Origin: an uncultured Eubacterium sp.
GTDB taxonomy: Bacteria > Bacillota > Clostridia > Lachnospirales > Lachnospiraceae
Reading direction: 5' to 3'
Length of the DNA stretch: 17,486 bases
Assembly: GCA_934316845.1 (NCBI GenBank)
Contig: CAKRDZ010000045.1
Location: 1-17,486, forward strand
Position 1 is the stretch's first letter, and the number at the start of each line of letters is the position of its first letter. The position numbers and the translations under genes are program-made. Below are positions 5,236 through 13,209 of the stretch, piece by piece. The notes below the pieces were generated by a model. The model saw nothing but the letters and a program-made list of their open reading frames with translations, was not told where the DNA came from and ran no database searches.

Positions 5236-7227
5236 ATGAGAGAGAAGACAAAATGGAACAAGATCATTCATTGTACTGGTTTATTTTTATTGGCAGGAAT
5301 TATGGCGCTGCCGCTTTCTTCCTGCGGGAAAAATCAGGATGAGACAGCTGTAGAACAAAAAACTGTAAGCCAGCAGGAAACACAGAATACAGAGGTGCTG
5401 GGGGAGCGCTCCGGGCCAGGTGTAGTGTCAGATACGATCAAGACAAAGAAGTCGCGACTGGAGGCTTCTTATAAAAAGGATGCAGAAATTCAGAAAATGT
5501 TGGATTCGGGAAATGCGACGTGGGAAGATCCGGCGGTTCTTCTGAATCCGTATGGAAATTCTCCGCTCACGGCGTATCTTTTGTTTGAGACAGAGTCGGC
5601 CTGTAAAGTGACGATGACCGTAGAAGGAAAGAACAAAGAGACCGATATCAGCGCAGAATTTGAAAAGACGAAGAAGCATCGGATCCCGGTTGTCGGGTTG
5701 TATCCGGATGCGAAAAATAAGGTTCGCCTTTCCTGTGTAGACAAGAATGGGAAAAAGAAGACAAAAACGGTAACCATTCAGACGGAGCCGCTTCCGAAGG
5801 AATTAAAGGATGCGGTCAAAGTGGAGAAAAAGGGAGAGACATCGGCCTATGCGCTGACCATTCTTTCCGGACAGACGACAAAATATCCATTTGCTTACGA
5901 CGAGGCGGGAGATATCCGCTGGTATATTACGATGACGACCGGTTCTTACGGCGTATTTCCGCTTGCGGACAAGCGGCTGATCTATCAGACGGATGAGGCG
6001 GAGACACCGACGGAAGAGAAACCGCATACGACTTCAATGTATGAGATGGATTATCTCGGACGGATCTACCGCCAGTATTATGTGAAAAACGGAATTCACC
6101 ATGAAGTGATCGAAAAAGAACCGGGCGGCAATTTATTTGTGCTGTCAAGCTCGATCGCCGGGCATACGGAAGATGTCGTCCTTGAGATTGACCGTAAGAC
6201 CGGGGAGACGGTAAAAGAACTGGACATGAAAGAGATTTTTGATAAGACCTATCGGAATAAGGTGGACTGGGCGCATCTGAATACCGTTTCTTATAAAGAA
6301 GAAGACCACAGTGTCCTGCTTTCGCCGCGAAATCTGCATTCGGCGGTAAAAGTGGACTGGGATACAAAGAAGATCAAATGGATCCTTGCCAATCCGGAGA
6401 TGTTTGAAGGGACGGCGCAGGAAGATCTGGTGCTGAAGCCGCAGGGCAGTATCAAATGGCATTTCCAGCAGCACAGTGTCTACGAGATCCCGTATGATCT
6501 GGATGGTGATCCGGATACGATCCACGTCATGCTGTATGACAACCATTGGCAGACAAAGCGTAAAGTGGATTTTTGGGACGACGATCCCAATTCTTATGTA
6601 TCGGTTTATACGATCAATGAAAAGAAAATGACAGTGCGCCAGGACAAGCTGTTTAAAAGTGTGAAATCGATCATTACATCGAACTGTGCCTATGACAAAG
6701 ACAAAAACCGAATGTTCTCATTTGGCGGATATCTGTATCCGTTCATTCAGGGGCAGAAGGGTATGATCTACGAATACGATTACAAGACCGGAGCCGTACT
6801 CAATCAATATTCGGCGAAAAAATATTTTTACCGCGGCTATGTGATGACATTCAACTGGAAGGATCTCAGCACGGCAATGCCGGAAAAGAGTGACGTGATC
6901 CTTGGTACGCTGCAGGCGCCGAAAGAGAAAAAGGAGTCGGCGGCGCAGAAGGCAGAAAAGAAAAAAGCGAATGTATCATTTGAACTTTATCAGTCGATGC
7001 TTTATATGACGGCAAACGACCATACAGTTTCAAAATTGGAATTTCTTGGAAAGAATAAATGCTATCAGATGGATTACAGCAGTGCGGGAAAAGGAATGAA
7101 AGAAAAGAAAAATCAGCGTTATGCGATTGCTATTCCGCTTTCCGGCATGGAAAAAGATACGTATCATATTTATCTTTATTACGAAGGAAAATGGATCGAC
7201 ACGGAGCAGTCAGTTACTGTGAAGTAA
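5236..7227 (+). CDS. Arylsulfate sulfotransferase (ASST/AssT-family) lipoprotein
   Basis: This encodes 663 residues. A signal peptide with lipobox LSSC (Cys30) anchors it to the outer face of the membrane. A linker is followed by an N-terminal beta domain (about 95-185), a propeller region (about 205-560) and an extra C-terminal beta-rich domain (about 580-663). PAPS-independent ASSTs move sulfate between phenols through a histidine intermediate. The residues known from the E. coli enzyme (His252, His356, Asn358, Arg374, His436) have good counterparts: His288 or His289, His347, Asn349, Arg365 and His413, and the 356-to-374 spacing is kept exactly. The cysteine pair of the Gram-negative enzyme and a dsb partner are absent. 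The gene opens an operon; the ABC gene follows after 22 bases. The family is secure; acceptor and donor are unknown. Confidence 0.85.
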   Translation: MREKTKWNKIIHCTGLFLLAGIMALPLSSCGKNQDETAVEQKTVSQQETQNTEVLGERSGPGVVSDTIKTKKSRLEASYKKDAEIQKMLDSGNATWEDPAVLLNPYGNSPLTAYLLFETESACKVTMTVEGKNKETDISAEFEKTKKHRIPVVGLYPDAKNKVRLSCVDKNGKKKTKTVTIQTEPLPKELKDAVKVEKKGETSAYALTILSGQTTKYPFAYDEAGDIRWYITMTTGSYGVFPLADKRLIYQTDEAETPTEEKPHTTSMYEMDYLGRIYRQYYVKNGIHHEVIEKEPGGNLFVLSSSIAGHTEDVVLEIDRKTGETVKELDMKEIFDKTYRNKVDWAHLNTVSYKEEDHSVLLSPRNLHSAVKVDWDTKKIKWILANPEMFEGTAQEDLVLKPQGSIKWHFQQHSVYEIPYDLDGDPDTIHVMLYDNHWQTKRKVDFWDDDPNSYVSVYTINEKKMTVRQDKLFKSVKSIITSNCAYDKDKNRMFSFGGYLYPFIQGQKGMIYEYDYKTGAVLNQYSAKKYFYRGYVMTFNWKDLSTAMPEKSDVILGTLQAPKEKKESAAQKAEKKKANVSFELYQSMLYMTANDHTVSKLEFLGKNKCYQMDYSSAGKGMKEKKNQRYAIAIPLSGMEKDTYHIYLYYEGKWIDTEQSVTVK

Positions 7228-7249
7228 GACGGAAAGGAAGAAAAGGAGC

Positions 7250-8971
7250 ATGTGGAAATTACTCACATATTTAAAAAATTATAAGAAAGAGTCGGTGCTT
7301 GGACCATTGTTCAAGTTATTGGAAGCCTCCTTTGAATTGTTTGTGCCGCTTGTTATGGCGTCAATCATTGATAAGGGAATTGCAAGACAGGATACCCCGC
7401 ATGTATTGTGGATGGGAGCTTTGCTTGTGCTGCTTGGTGTCGTTGGACTTGCATCATCACTTACGGCTCAGTATTTTGCGGCAAAGGCAGCAGTCGGATT
7501 TTCGACCGAATTAAAATCCGCGCTGTTTAAGCATATTGAATCGCTTTCTTATACCGAGATCGATACGCTTGGTACGACGAGCCTGATCACGAGGATGACA
7601 AGTGACATCAACCAGATCCAGTCCGGCGTCAATCTCGTGCTGCGATTGTTTCTGCGTTCTCCGTTTATCGTATTTGGTGCGATGATCATGGCCTTTACCA
7701 TTGACGTAAAAGCGGCGCTCATCTTTGTCGTGGCAATACCGCTTTTGTCAATCGTCGTATTTGGAGTTATGCTCATCAGTATCCCATTGTATAAAAAGGT
7801 GCAGGCGAGTCTTGACCGCGTGCTTGGCATTACAAGAGAAAATCTTACCGGTGTCCGCGTGATCCGTGCCTTTAATAAAGAAGCAGAAGAAAAAGAACAG
7901 TTTGAAGATGCCAATCTGGCATTGAATAAAATACAGATGTTTGTCGGCAGATTCTCAGCGCTGATGAATCCGCTTACGTATGTCATCATCAACGGCGCGA
8001 TCATTGCGCTCATCTGGCAGGGGGCGCTTCGTGTCGATGCCGGAATCCTGACACAGGGAGCTGTTGTCGCCCTCGTAAACTACATGTCACAGATTTTGGT
8101 AGAACTTGTCAAGCTTGCCAATTTGATCATAACGGTGACAAAAGCGATTGCGTGTGGAAACCGTGTGCAGGATGTGTTTGAAGTTAGTTCAAGCATGAAA
8201 GATGGTGACACTACTACTGTAGAACAAAATCCGGAAGAAGTAAAATTTGAGCATGCCGGTCTGTGTTATGCGGGTGCCGGCGAGGAATCCTTGACGGACA
8301 TTTCCTTTACGGCAGAGAAGGGGCAGATGATCGGCGTGATTGGAGGAACCGGTTCCGGAAAAACTTCCCTTGTAAATTTGATTCCGAGATTTTACGACTG
8401 CACGAGCGGCCAGGTGAAAATCGCCGGAAAAGATATCGCGGACTATTCGCTTGACAAACTCCGTGAGAAAATTGCTGTCGTGCCGCAAAAGGCGGTTCTG
8501 TTTTCCGGGTCGATCCGTTCCAATATGAAATGGGGCAAAGAGGACGCGACGGAAGAAGAGATGTGGAAGGCGTTAGAGGTGGCGCAGGCAGAAGAATTTG
8601 TGAAAAAGAAAGAAAATGGTCTGGATGCCAAAGTGGAGCAGGGAGGCCGCAATTTCTCCGGCGGTCAGAGACAGCGTCTGACGATCGCAAGAGCGCTTGT
8701 GAAAAAGCCGGAAATCCTTATCTTAGATGACAGTTCCTCGGCGCTGGATTATGCGACCGACGCGGCGCTTCGTATGGGGCTGCGGAAGAGTTTCCCGGAG
8801 ACGACCATTTTCATCGTGTCGCAGAGGGCGGCATCCATCCTTCACGCGGACCAGATTCTGGTATTAGACGATGGCGAGATGGCAGGAAAGGGAACTCACG
8901 AAGAATTATTGAAGTCCTGTGAGGTCTATCAGGAGATTTACGAATCACAATTTGGAAAGGAGGGACGCTAA
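7250..8971 (+). CDS. Heterodimeric ABC exporter, half-transporter with degenerate ATPase site (BmrC/YheI-like)
   Basis: This encodes 573 residues: six membrane helices (to about residue 305), then a nucleotide-binding domain. Visible motifs are Walker A GGTGSGKT (365-372), Q-loop Gln413, a full signature FSGGQ (469-473) and Walker B ILILDD (489-494). The catalytic Glu is Asp494, and the H-loop histidine is Gln525 (VSQR). These two changes are those of the non-catalytic partner in asymmetric exporters such as BmrC of BmrCD or TM287 of TM287/288. The start MWKLLTYLKNYKK is typical of this subfamily. Its aggag is only one base from the ATG, so the earlier aagga at about 7234-7238 may serve instead. 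It ends directly at the next ATG, so both halves are made together. The substrate is probably a drug or peptide. Confidence 0.9.
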   Translation: MWKLLTYLKNYKKESVLGPLFKLLEASFELFVPLVMASIIDKGIARQDTPHVLWMGALLVLLGVVGLASSLTAQYFAAKAAVGFSTELKSALFKHIESLSYTEIDTLGTTSLITRMTSDINQIQSGVNLVLRLFLRSPFIVFGAMIMAFTIDVKAALIFVVAIPLLSIVVFGVMLISIPLYKKVQASLDRVLGITRENLTGVRVIRAFNKEAEEKEQFEDANLALNKIQMFVGRFSALMNPLTYVIINGAIIALIWQGALRVDAGILTQGAVVALVNYMSQILVELVKLANLIITVTKAIACGNRVQDVFEVSSSMKDGDTTTVEQNPEEVKFEHAGLCYAGAGEESLTDISFTAEKGQMIGVIGGTGSGKTSLVNLIPRFYDCTSGQVKIAGKDIADYSLDKLREKIAVVPQKAVLFSGSIRSNMKWGKEDATEEEMWKALEVAQAEEFVKKKENGLDAKVEQGGRNFSGGQRQRLTIARALVKKPEILILDDSSSALDYATDAALRMGLRKSFPETTIFIVSQRAASILHADQILVLDDGEMAGKGTHEELLKSCEVYQEIYESQFGKEGR

Positions 8972-10708
8972 ATGAGCCAGAAAGAAACGATCAAAAAAGT
9001 CCTTCGTTATATTAAGAAATATTCCTTTTACGTGATCTGCTCATTGGTGCTTGCCGTCATCACGGTCGCACTTACCCTGTATGTCCCAATCCTTACCGGT
9101 AACGCAGTCGATGTGATCGTAGGACCGGGACAGGTGAATTTTGGAAAAATCACACAGATCCTTATGAAGATTGCCATTGCCATAGCGATCGCGATGGCGG
9201 CGCAGTGGATTATGAATGTGTGCAACAATAAAATTACATACAATGTCATCCGCGATATCCGGAGCGAAGCCTTTGAAAAATTACAGGATCTTCCGTTGAA
9301 ATATCTGGACGGGCATTCTTACGGCGAGATTGTAAGCCGTGTGATCGCAGATGTCGATCAGTTTGCGGACGGACTTTTGATGGGGTTTACCCAATTATTT
9401 ACAGGAATTATTACCATCCTCGGAACGCTGCTTTTTATGCTGAGCGTCAATGTCAGCATTACCCTTGTCGTTGTCGTTATCACGCCGGTTTCGCTCTTTG
9501 TCGCAAGTTTTATCGCAAAGCGGACGTATGAAATGTTTAAACTGCAGTCCGAGACGCGCGGTGAGCAGACGGCGCTGATCGAAGAGACACTTGGCAACCA
9601 GAAGGTGGTAAAAGCCTTTGGTTATGAAAAAAGAGCGGAAGAACAGTTTGACGAGATCAACGAAAGACTCCGCAAATGTTCATTGAAGGGAATCTTTTTT
9701 TCCTCCATTACCAATCCGGCGACACGTTTTGTCAACAGTCTGGTTTATGCCGGAGTCGGTATCTCCGGAGCGATCTTTGCCATTCACGGAGGGATCACGG
9801 TGGGACAGTTATCCTGCTTTTTGAGTTACGCAAATCAGTATACCAAACCGTTCAATGAGATTTCCGGTGTCGTTACAGAGCTGCAGAATGCGATTGCCTG
9901 TGCCGGACGAATTTTTGAACTGATTGAAGAAAAATCCCAGACACCGGATGCAGAAGATGCAGTTGTCCTGGAACAGGCAACCGGAGAAGTCGATCTCGAA
10001 GATGTCTATTTTTCCTACGAACCCGATCAGAAATTGATCGAAAATCTGAATCTGTCGGTAAAACCGGGACAGCGAATTGCCATCGTCGGACCGACCGGCT
10101 GCGGAAAGACGACCCTGATCAATCTGCTCATGCGCTTTTACGATGTCAATTCCGGTACGATCCGTGTAAGCAAAAGGGACATTCAGGAAATTACCAGACA
10201 TAGTCTGCGCGCCAACTACGGTATGGTTTTACAGGAAACCTGGCTTCGTCAGGGCACCATCCGCGAAAATATCTGCATGGGAAAACCGGATGCGACCGAG
10301 GAGGAAATGATCGCAGCGGCAAAGGCAAGCCACGCACACAGCTTTATCAAACGTCTGAAAAACGGATACGATACGGTGATCGGAGAAGACGGCGGAAGTC
10401 TTTCACAGGGCCAGAAACAGCTTCTTTGTATCACAAGAGTCATGCTCTGCCTGCCGCCGATGCTTATTTTGGATGAAGCAACATCATCCATCGATACCCG
10501 AACGGAAATCCATATCCAGCAGGCATTTTCGAAAATGATGCAGGGACGCACCAGTTTCATCGTAGCCCACCGTTTATCGACGATTCAGGAAGCGGATGTG
10601 ATCCTGGTTATGAAAGACGGACATATTATCGAGCAGGGAAATCACGAACAGCTCTTGCAACAAAACGGTTTCTATGCTACATTATATAATAGTCAGTTTG
10701 CAGGCTGA
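8972..10708 (+). CDS. Heterodimeric ABC exporter, catalytic half-transporter (BmrD/YheH-like)
   Basis: This encodes 578 residues: six membrane helices (to about 315), then the nucleotide-binding domain with Walker A GPTGCGKT (373-380), Q-loop Gln421, Walker B LILDE with catalytic Glu502 and H-loop His533 (VAHRLST). Its signature is LSQGQ (477-481) instead of LSGGQ. The changed signature completes the partner's weak site, while its own Walker motifs pair with the partner's perfect signature. The dimer therefore has one canonical and one degenerate ATP site, as known for BmrCD and TM287/288. The gene starts at the base after the previous stop codon, with ggaaaggagg upstream. In B. subtilis bmrCD is drug-induced through an attenuator; nothing like that is visible here. 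Confidence 0.9.
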   Translation: MSQKETIKKVLRYIKKYSFYVICSLVLAVITVALTLYVPILTGNAVDVIVGPGQVNFGKITQILMKIAIAIAIAMAAQWIMNVCNNKITYNVIRDIRSEAFEKLQDLPLKYLDGHSYGEIVSRVIADVDQFADGLLMGFTQLFTGIITILGTLLFMLSVNVSITLVVVVITPVSLFVASFIAKRTYEMFKLQSETRGEQTALIEETLGNQKVVKAFGYEKRAEEQFDEINERLRKCSLKGIFFSSITNPATRFVNSLVYAGVGISGAIFAIHGGITVGQLSCFLSYANQYTKPFNEISGVVTELQNAIACAGRIFELIEEKSQTPDAEDAVVLEQATGEVDLEDVYFSYEPDQKLIENLNLSVKPGQRIAIVGPTGCGKTTLINLLMRFYDVNSGTIRVSKRDIQEITRHSLRANYGMVLQETWLRQGTIRENICMGKPDATEEEMIAAAKASHAHSFIKRLKNGYDTVIGEDGGSLSQGQKQLLCITRVMLCLPPMLILDEATSSIDTRTEIHIQQAFSKMMQGRTSFIVAHRLSTIQEADVILVMKDGHIIEQGNHEQLLQQNGFYATLYNSQFAG

Positions 10709-10735
10709 TCCACTAAGAAAAGGAATGAGGAGAAC

Positions 10736-11650
10736 ATGGAAAATAAGAAACAACAGATTGAAAATATCAAACGAATGCAGAAAGAAAAGGATGTCGTAAT
10801 CCTTGCCCATTATTATGTGGACGGTGCGGTGCAGGAAATCGCGGACTTTGTAGGGGATTCCTTTTTCCTGGCAAAAAAAGCGGTTTCGATCCCGAATCAG
10901 AACATATTATTCTGTGGCGTTTCCTTTATGGGAGAGAGCGCAAAGATACTGAATCCGGGAAAACGGGTCATCATGGCAGATGAGTACGCAGACTGTCCGA
11001 TGGCACATATGGTAGATGTGCGCCGGATCGAAGAAGTCCGAGAACAGTACGAAGATGTCGCCGTCGTATGTTATGTAAATTCCACGGCAGAGATCAAAGC
11101 GCACTCGGATGTGTGCGTGACTTCCTCCAATGCGCTGCGTGTTGTAAAAGCTCTGCCAAATAAACGCATTTTCTTTATCCCGGACAACAACCTTGGCCGC
11201 TATGTGGCGAGCAAACTGCCGGAAAAGGAATTTATTTTCCATGATGGATACTGTCATGTACATAAAAGCATTCATGCGGAAAATGTAAAAGAAGCGAAAG
11301 AACTTCATCCCGACGCGCTGGTACTTACCCACCCGGAGTGTACGTGGGATGTACTTGAACTTTCGGATTTCATCGGAAGCACCTCGGAGATCATTGATTA
11401 CGCGACGGCAAACGATCATGATAAATTTATCATATGCACGGAAATGGGTGTATTTTATGAATTGCAGCAGAAGAATCCGCAGAAAAAATTCTACAATGTC
11501 GGCCACCGCCAGTTTTGCCCGAACATGAAAAAGATCACATTGGACAAAGTGGAGCAGGCGCTTACGGATATGGCGCCGGAAATGTTTGTGGACGAAGAGG
11601 TAAGCAAAAAGGCAAGTGTAGCTTTGGAACGAATGCTGGAATTGGCATAA
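10736..11650 (+). CDS. nadA: Quinolinate synthase A
   Basis: This encodes 304 residues, the normal length of the compact NadA type. NadA condenses iminoaspartate with dihydroxyacetone phosphate to quinolinate in cytoplasmic de novo NAD synthesis, using a [4Fe-4S] cluster. The three cluster cysteines are Cys87 (ADEYADCPMAH), Cys173 (GYCHVHK) and Cys261 (QFCPNMKK), with spacing like that of the Thermotoga enzyme. Other family motifs are ILAHYYVDGAVQEIADFVGD near the start, VCYVNSTAEIKAHSD, and the HPEC and GST motifs (GSTSEIIDY). A gaggag ribosome site (10726-10731) precedes the ATG. The gene follows the ABC pair by 27 bases without a visible promoter. The usual partners nadB and nadC are not next to it, which is unusual in Clostridia, where the three often form an operon. 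Confidence 0.95.
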   Translation: MENKKQQIENIKRMQKEKDVVILAHYYVDGAVQEIADFVGDSFFLAKKAVSIPNQNILFCGVSFMGESAKILNPGKRVIMADEYADCPMAHMVDVRRIEEVREQYEDVAVVCYVNSTAEIKAHSDVCVTSSNALRVVKALPNKRIFFIPDNNLGRYVASKLPEKEFIFHDGYCHVHKSIHAENVKEAKELHPDALVLTHPECTWDVLELSDFIGSTSEIIDYATANDHDKFIICTEMGVFYELQQKNPQKKFYNVGHRQFCPNMKKITLDKVEQALTDMAPEMFVDEEVSKKASVALERMLELA

Positions 11651-11691
11651 ATTGTAAAAAAACAGGAAATAGTACGATATGAGAGTTAGCG

Positions 11692-11738
11692 GAGCTTGTC
11701 GCGCAGGAAAAAATAATTTGCGCGGCGGCTCTGTTTTT
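11692..11738 (+). terminator. Rho-independent terminator after nadA
   Basis: gagc-ttgtcgcgca (11692-11705) pairs with tgcgcggcg-gctc (11719-11731) with one bulged base and some G-U pairs. The loop is A-rich, and TGTTTTTA follows. It closes the operon that starts at 5185. Confidence 0.7.
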
Positions 11739-11739
11739 A

Positions 11740-11766
11740 TGCAACTTTTTTAACTTGTGTGGTGTC
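11740..11766 (+). promoter_or_regulatory. Probable ECF (SigV-type) autoregulated promoter of sigV
   Basis: TGCAAC (11740-11745), 17 bases, then TGTC (11763-11766) resembles the ECF promoter form TGAAAC-N16/17-CGTC used by SigV, SigX and SigW of Bacillus. It lies 36 bases before the sigV start codon and directly touches the T-tract of the nadA terminator. The assignment is by motif likeness only. Confidence 0.45.
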
Positions 11767-11801
11767 TAACTTATGTAAAACGAAAAGAGAGGAGGGGCAA
11801 T

Positions 11802-12299
11802 ATGCAATCGCAGAAAAAAAGACAGCTGGTCGAGGAAACCATTCTTTCTTCCTATGAATCCATGTACCGAATTGCTTTTACCTATGTAAAAAATCAGGAC
11901 GATGCGCTGGATATCGTGCAGGACAGCGCGTGCCGGGCAATGCAGTATGCGGACAGTGTTAAAAAGGAAAAGTATGTTCAAACCTGGCTGTTTCGGATCG
12001 TTATGAATTGTGCGATGAATTTTCTGAGCCGGCAAAAGAAGGAAATTTCCATGGACAATCCCGAATATTATATTCACGAATCTTCATGGGATTCGTACGA
12101 GGATATGGATCTGACAAGGGCACTTGATAAATTAAACCCAAAAGAAAGAGCCATTGTGCTTCTTCGATTTTTTGAAGATAAAAAAATAGACGAGATTGCA
12201 GAGGCTCTCAGATTAAAGACGAATACGGTAAAATCAATATTGTATCGAAGTATCCAAAAATTGGAAATTGAAATGACGAAAGGAGAAAATTTATCATGA
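11802..12299 (+). CDS. sigV: ECF RNA polymerase sigma factor, SigV-like
   Basis: This encodes 165 residues. Region 2 (about 14-80) contains YRIAFTYVKNQDDALDIVQD, the core-binding and -10 recognition helix, and then TWLFRIVMNCAMNFLSRQKK. Region 4 (about 104-157) contains LNPKERAIVLLRFFEDKKID and the recognition helix LKTNTVKSILYRSIQKLE. There is no extra domain, as usual for ECF sigma factors. The start at 11802 follows a strong gaggagggg; earlier in-frame TTG or GTG codons lie in the promoter. The stop overlaps the start of the anti-sigma gene by four bases (ATGA). With the RsiV-type protein and the deacetylase behind it, this matches the lysozyme-response sigma factor SigV/CsfV of Bacillus and Clostridioides. 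It should be released when RsiV is destroyed. Confidence 0.85.
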   Translation: MQSQKKRQLVEETILSSYESMYRIAFTYVKNQDDALDIVQDSACRAMQYADSVKKEKYVQTWLFRIVMNCAMNFLSRQKKEISMDNPEYYIHESSWDSYEDMDLTRALDKLNPKERAIVLLRFFEDKKIDEIAEALRLKTNTVKSILYRSIQKLEIEMTKGENLS

Positions 12300-13198
12300 A
12301 AAAAGAAACCATGCAAAATATGAAGAAAGCGTATGATAGTATCGAAATTCCGGAGGAATTGCAGGAACGTGTAAAAACAGGGATCAACGAGGGAAAACAA
12401 AAAGCGCAGAAGGGGAGAAATTCCAGTGTGAAATGGATCGTGCGCATTGGCAGTGTTGCCGCTGCGGCAGTTTTGGCATTTGGCCTGCTTTTGCATTTCA
12501 ATGAAAACGCAGCGTATGCGTTAAGTAAAGTTCCGGTACTGGGAAATATTGTGAAAATTGTATCGTTCCGGGATTTTGAAGATACGACGGGCAAGATGAG
12601 TGCCAGTGTGAGGGTTCCCGAAGTAAAGGTAACCGGGAAAGACCAAAAAGCGGATGAAGATGCCAGCAAAAAATTAAATGCTCAGATTAAAAAATATACG
12701 GATAAGATCATAGATGAGTACTGGAAAGACGTAAAAGAAACGAAAGGGAAAGGACGCGAAAATGTGACGATAGATTATGAAGTTATTACCAATACGAAAC
12801 GTTTGTTTTCCCTTAAAATCAATTCGATTGTTCAAATAAATACCTCAAGTGACGAGGCGAAAGTATACCATATAGATAAAAAAACAGGAAAATGTATTAC
12901 CTTAGAAGATATTTTTAAAGACAATACAGATTATCGCGCGGTGTTGACAAAGGAAATTAAAAAACAGATGCGTAATAATATGAAAACGGACAAAGAGAAG
13001 GTATATTTCATTGACAAAAAAGGGATGAATTGGACGGGAGTTGGAAAAGAAGCTGATTTTTATATTAATAATAAAAAAGAACTTGTTATGTTATTTGATA
13101 AATATGAGGTGGCGCCTGGGTATATGGGGGCGTGTCAGTTTTGTATTCCACAAGAACGGATTCAGAATATAATAAAAAAGGAATATTTTGTAAAGTGA
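12296..13198 (+). CDS. rsiV: Anti-sigma factor RsiV-like (DUF3298-type sensor)
   Basis: This encodes 300 residues. A short cytoplasmic N-terminus (1-46) would hold the sigma factor. One membrane helix (about 47-67) is followed by NENAAYALSKVPVLGNIVKI, the conserved post-membrane stretch of RsiV proteins, in which AYA is a plausible signal peptidase cleavage site. The extracellular part (about 115-300) has the DUF4163/DUF3298 look: KLNAQIKKYTDKII, NTKRLFSLKINSIVQINTSS and ITLEDIFKDNTDY. In Bacillus this domain binds lysozyme directly, which exposes the protein to signal peptidase and then to intramembrane cleavage, freeing SigV. The gene overlaps sigV by four bases and has aggag at 12281-12285. 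Lysozyme sensing here is inferred from family and context. Confidence 0.85.
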   Translation: MKKETMQNMKKAYDSIEIPEELQERVKTGINEGKQKAQKGRNSSVKWIVRIGSVAAAAVLAFGLLLHFNENAAYALSKVPVLGNIVKIVSFRDFEDTTGKMSASVRVPEVKVTGKDQKADEDASKKLNAQIKKYTDKIIDEYWKDVKETKGKGRENVTIDYEVITNTKRLFSLKINSIVQINTSSDEAKVYHIDKKTGKCITLEDIFKDNTDYRAVLTKEIKKQMRNNMKTDKEKVYFIDKKGMNWTGVGKEADFYINNKKELVMLFDKYEVAPGYMGACQFCIPQERIQNIIKKEYFVK

Positions 13199-13209
13199 GG
13201 TATTAGAGT

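Noticed and set aside
5927..6546. Overlapping minus-strand frames opposite the sulfotransferase gene
   Set aside because: Codon-position shadows of a GC-richer coding region; composition (Arg, Ser, Pro-rich) is typical of antisense reading.
10907..11506. Long minus-strand frame (199 codons) opposite nadA
   Set aside because: NadA is complete and unmistakable on the plus strand; the antisense frame has no start signal or domain.
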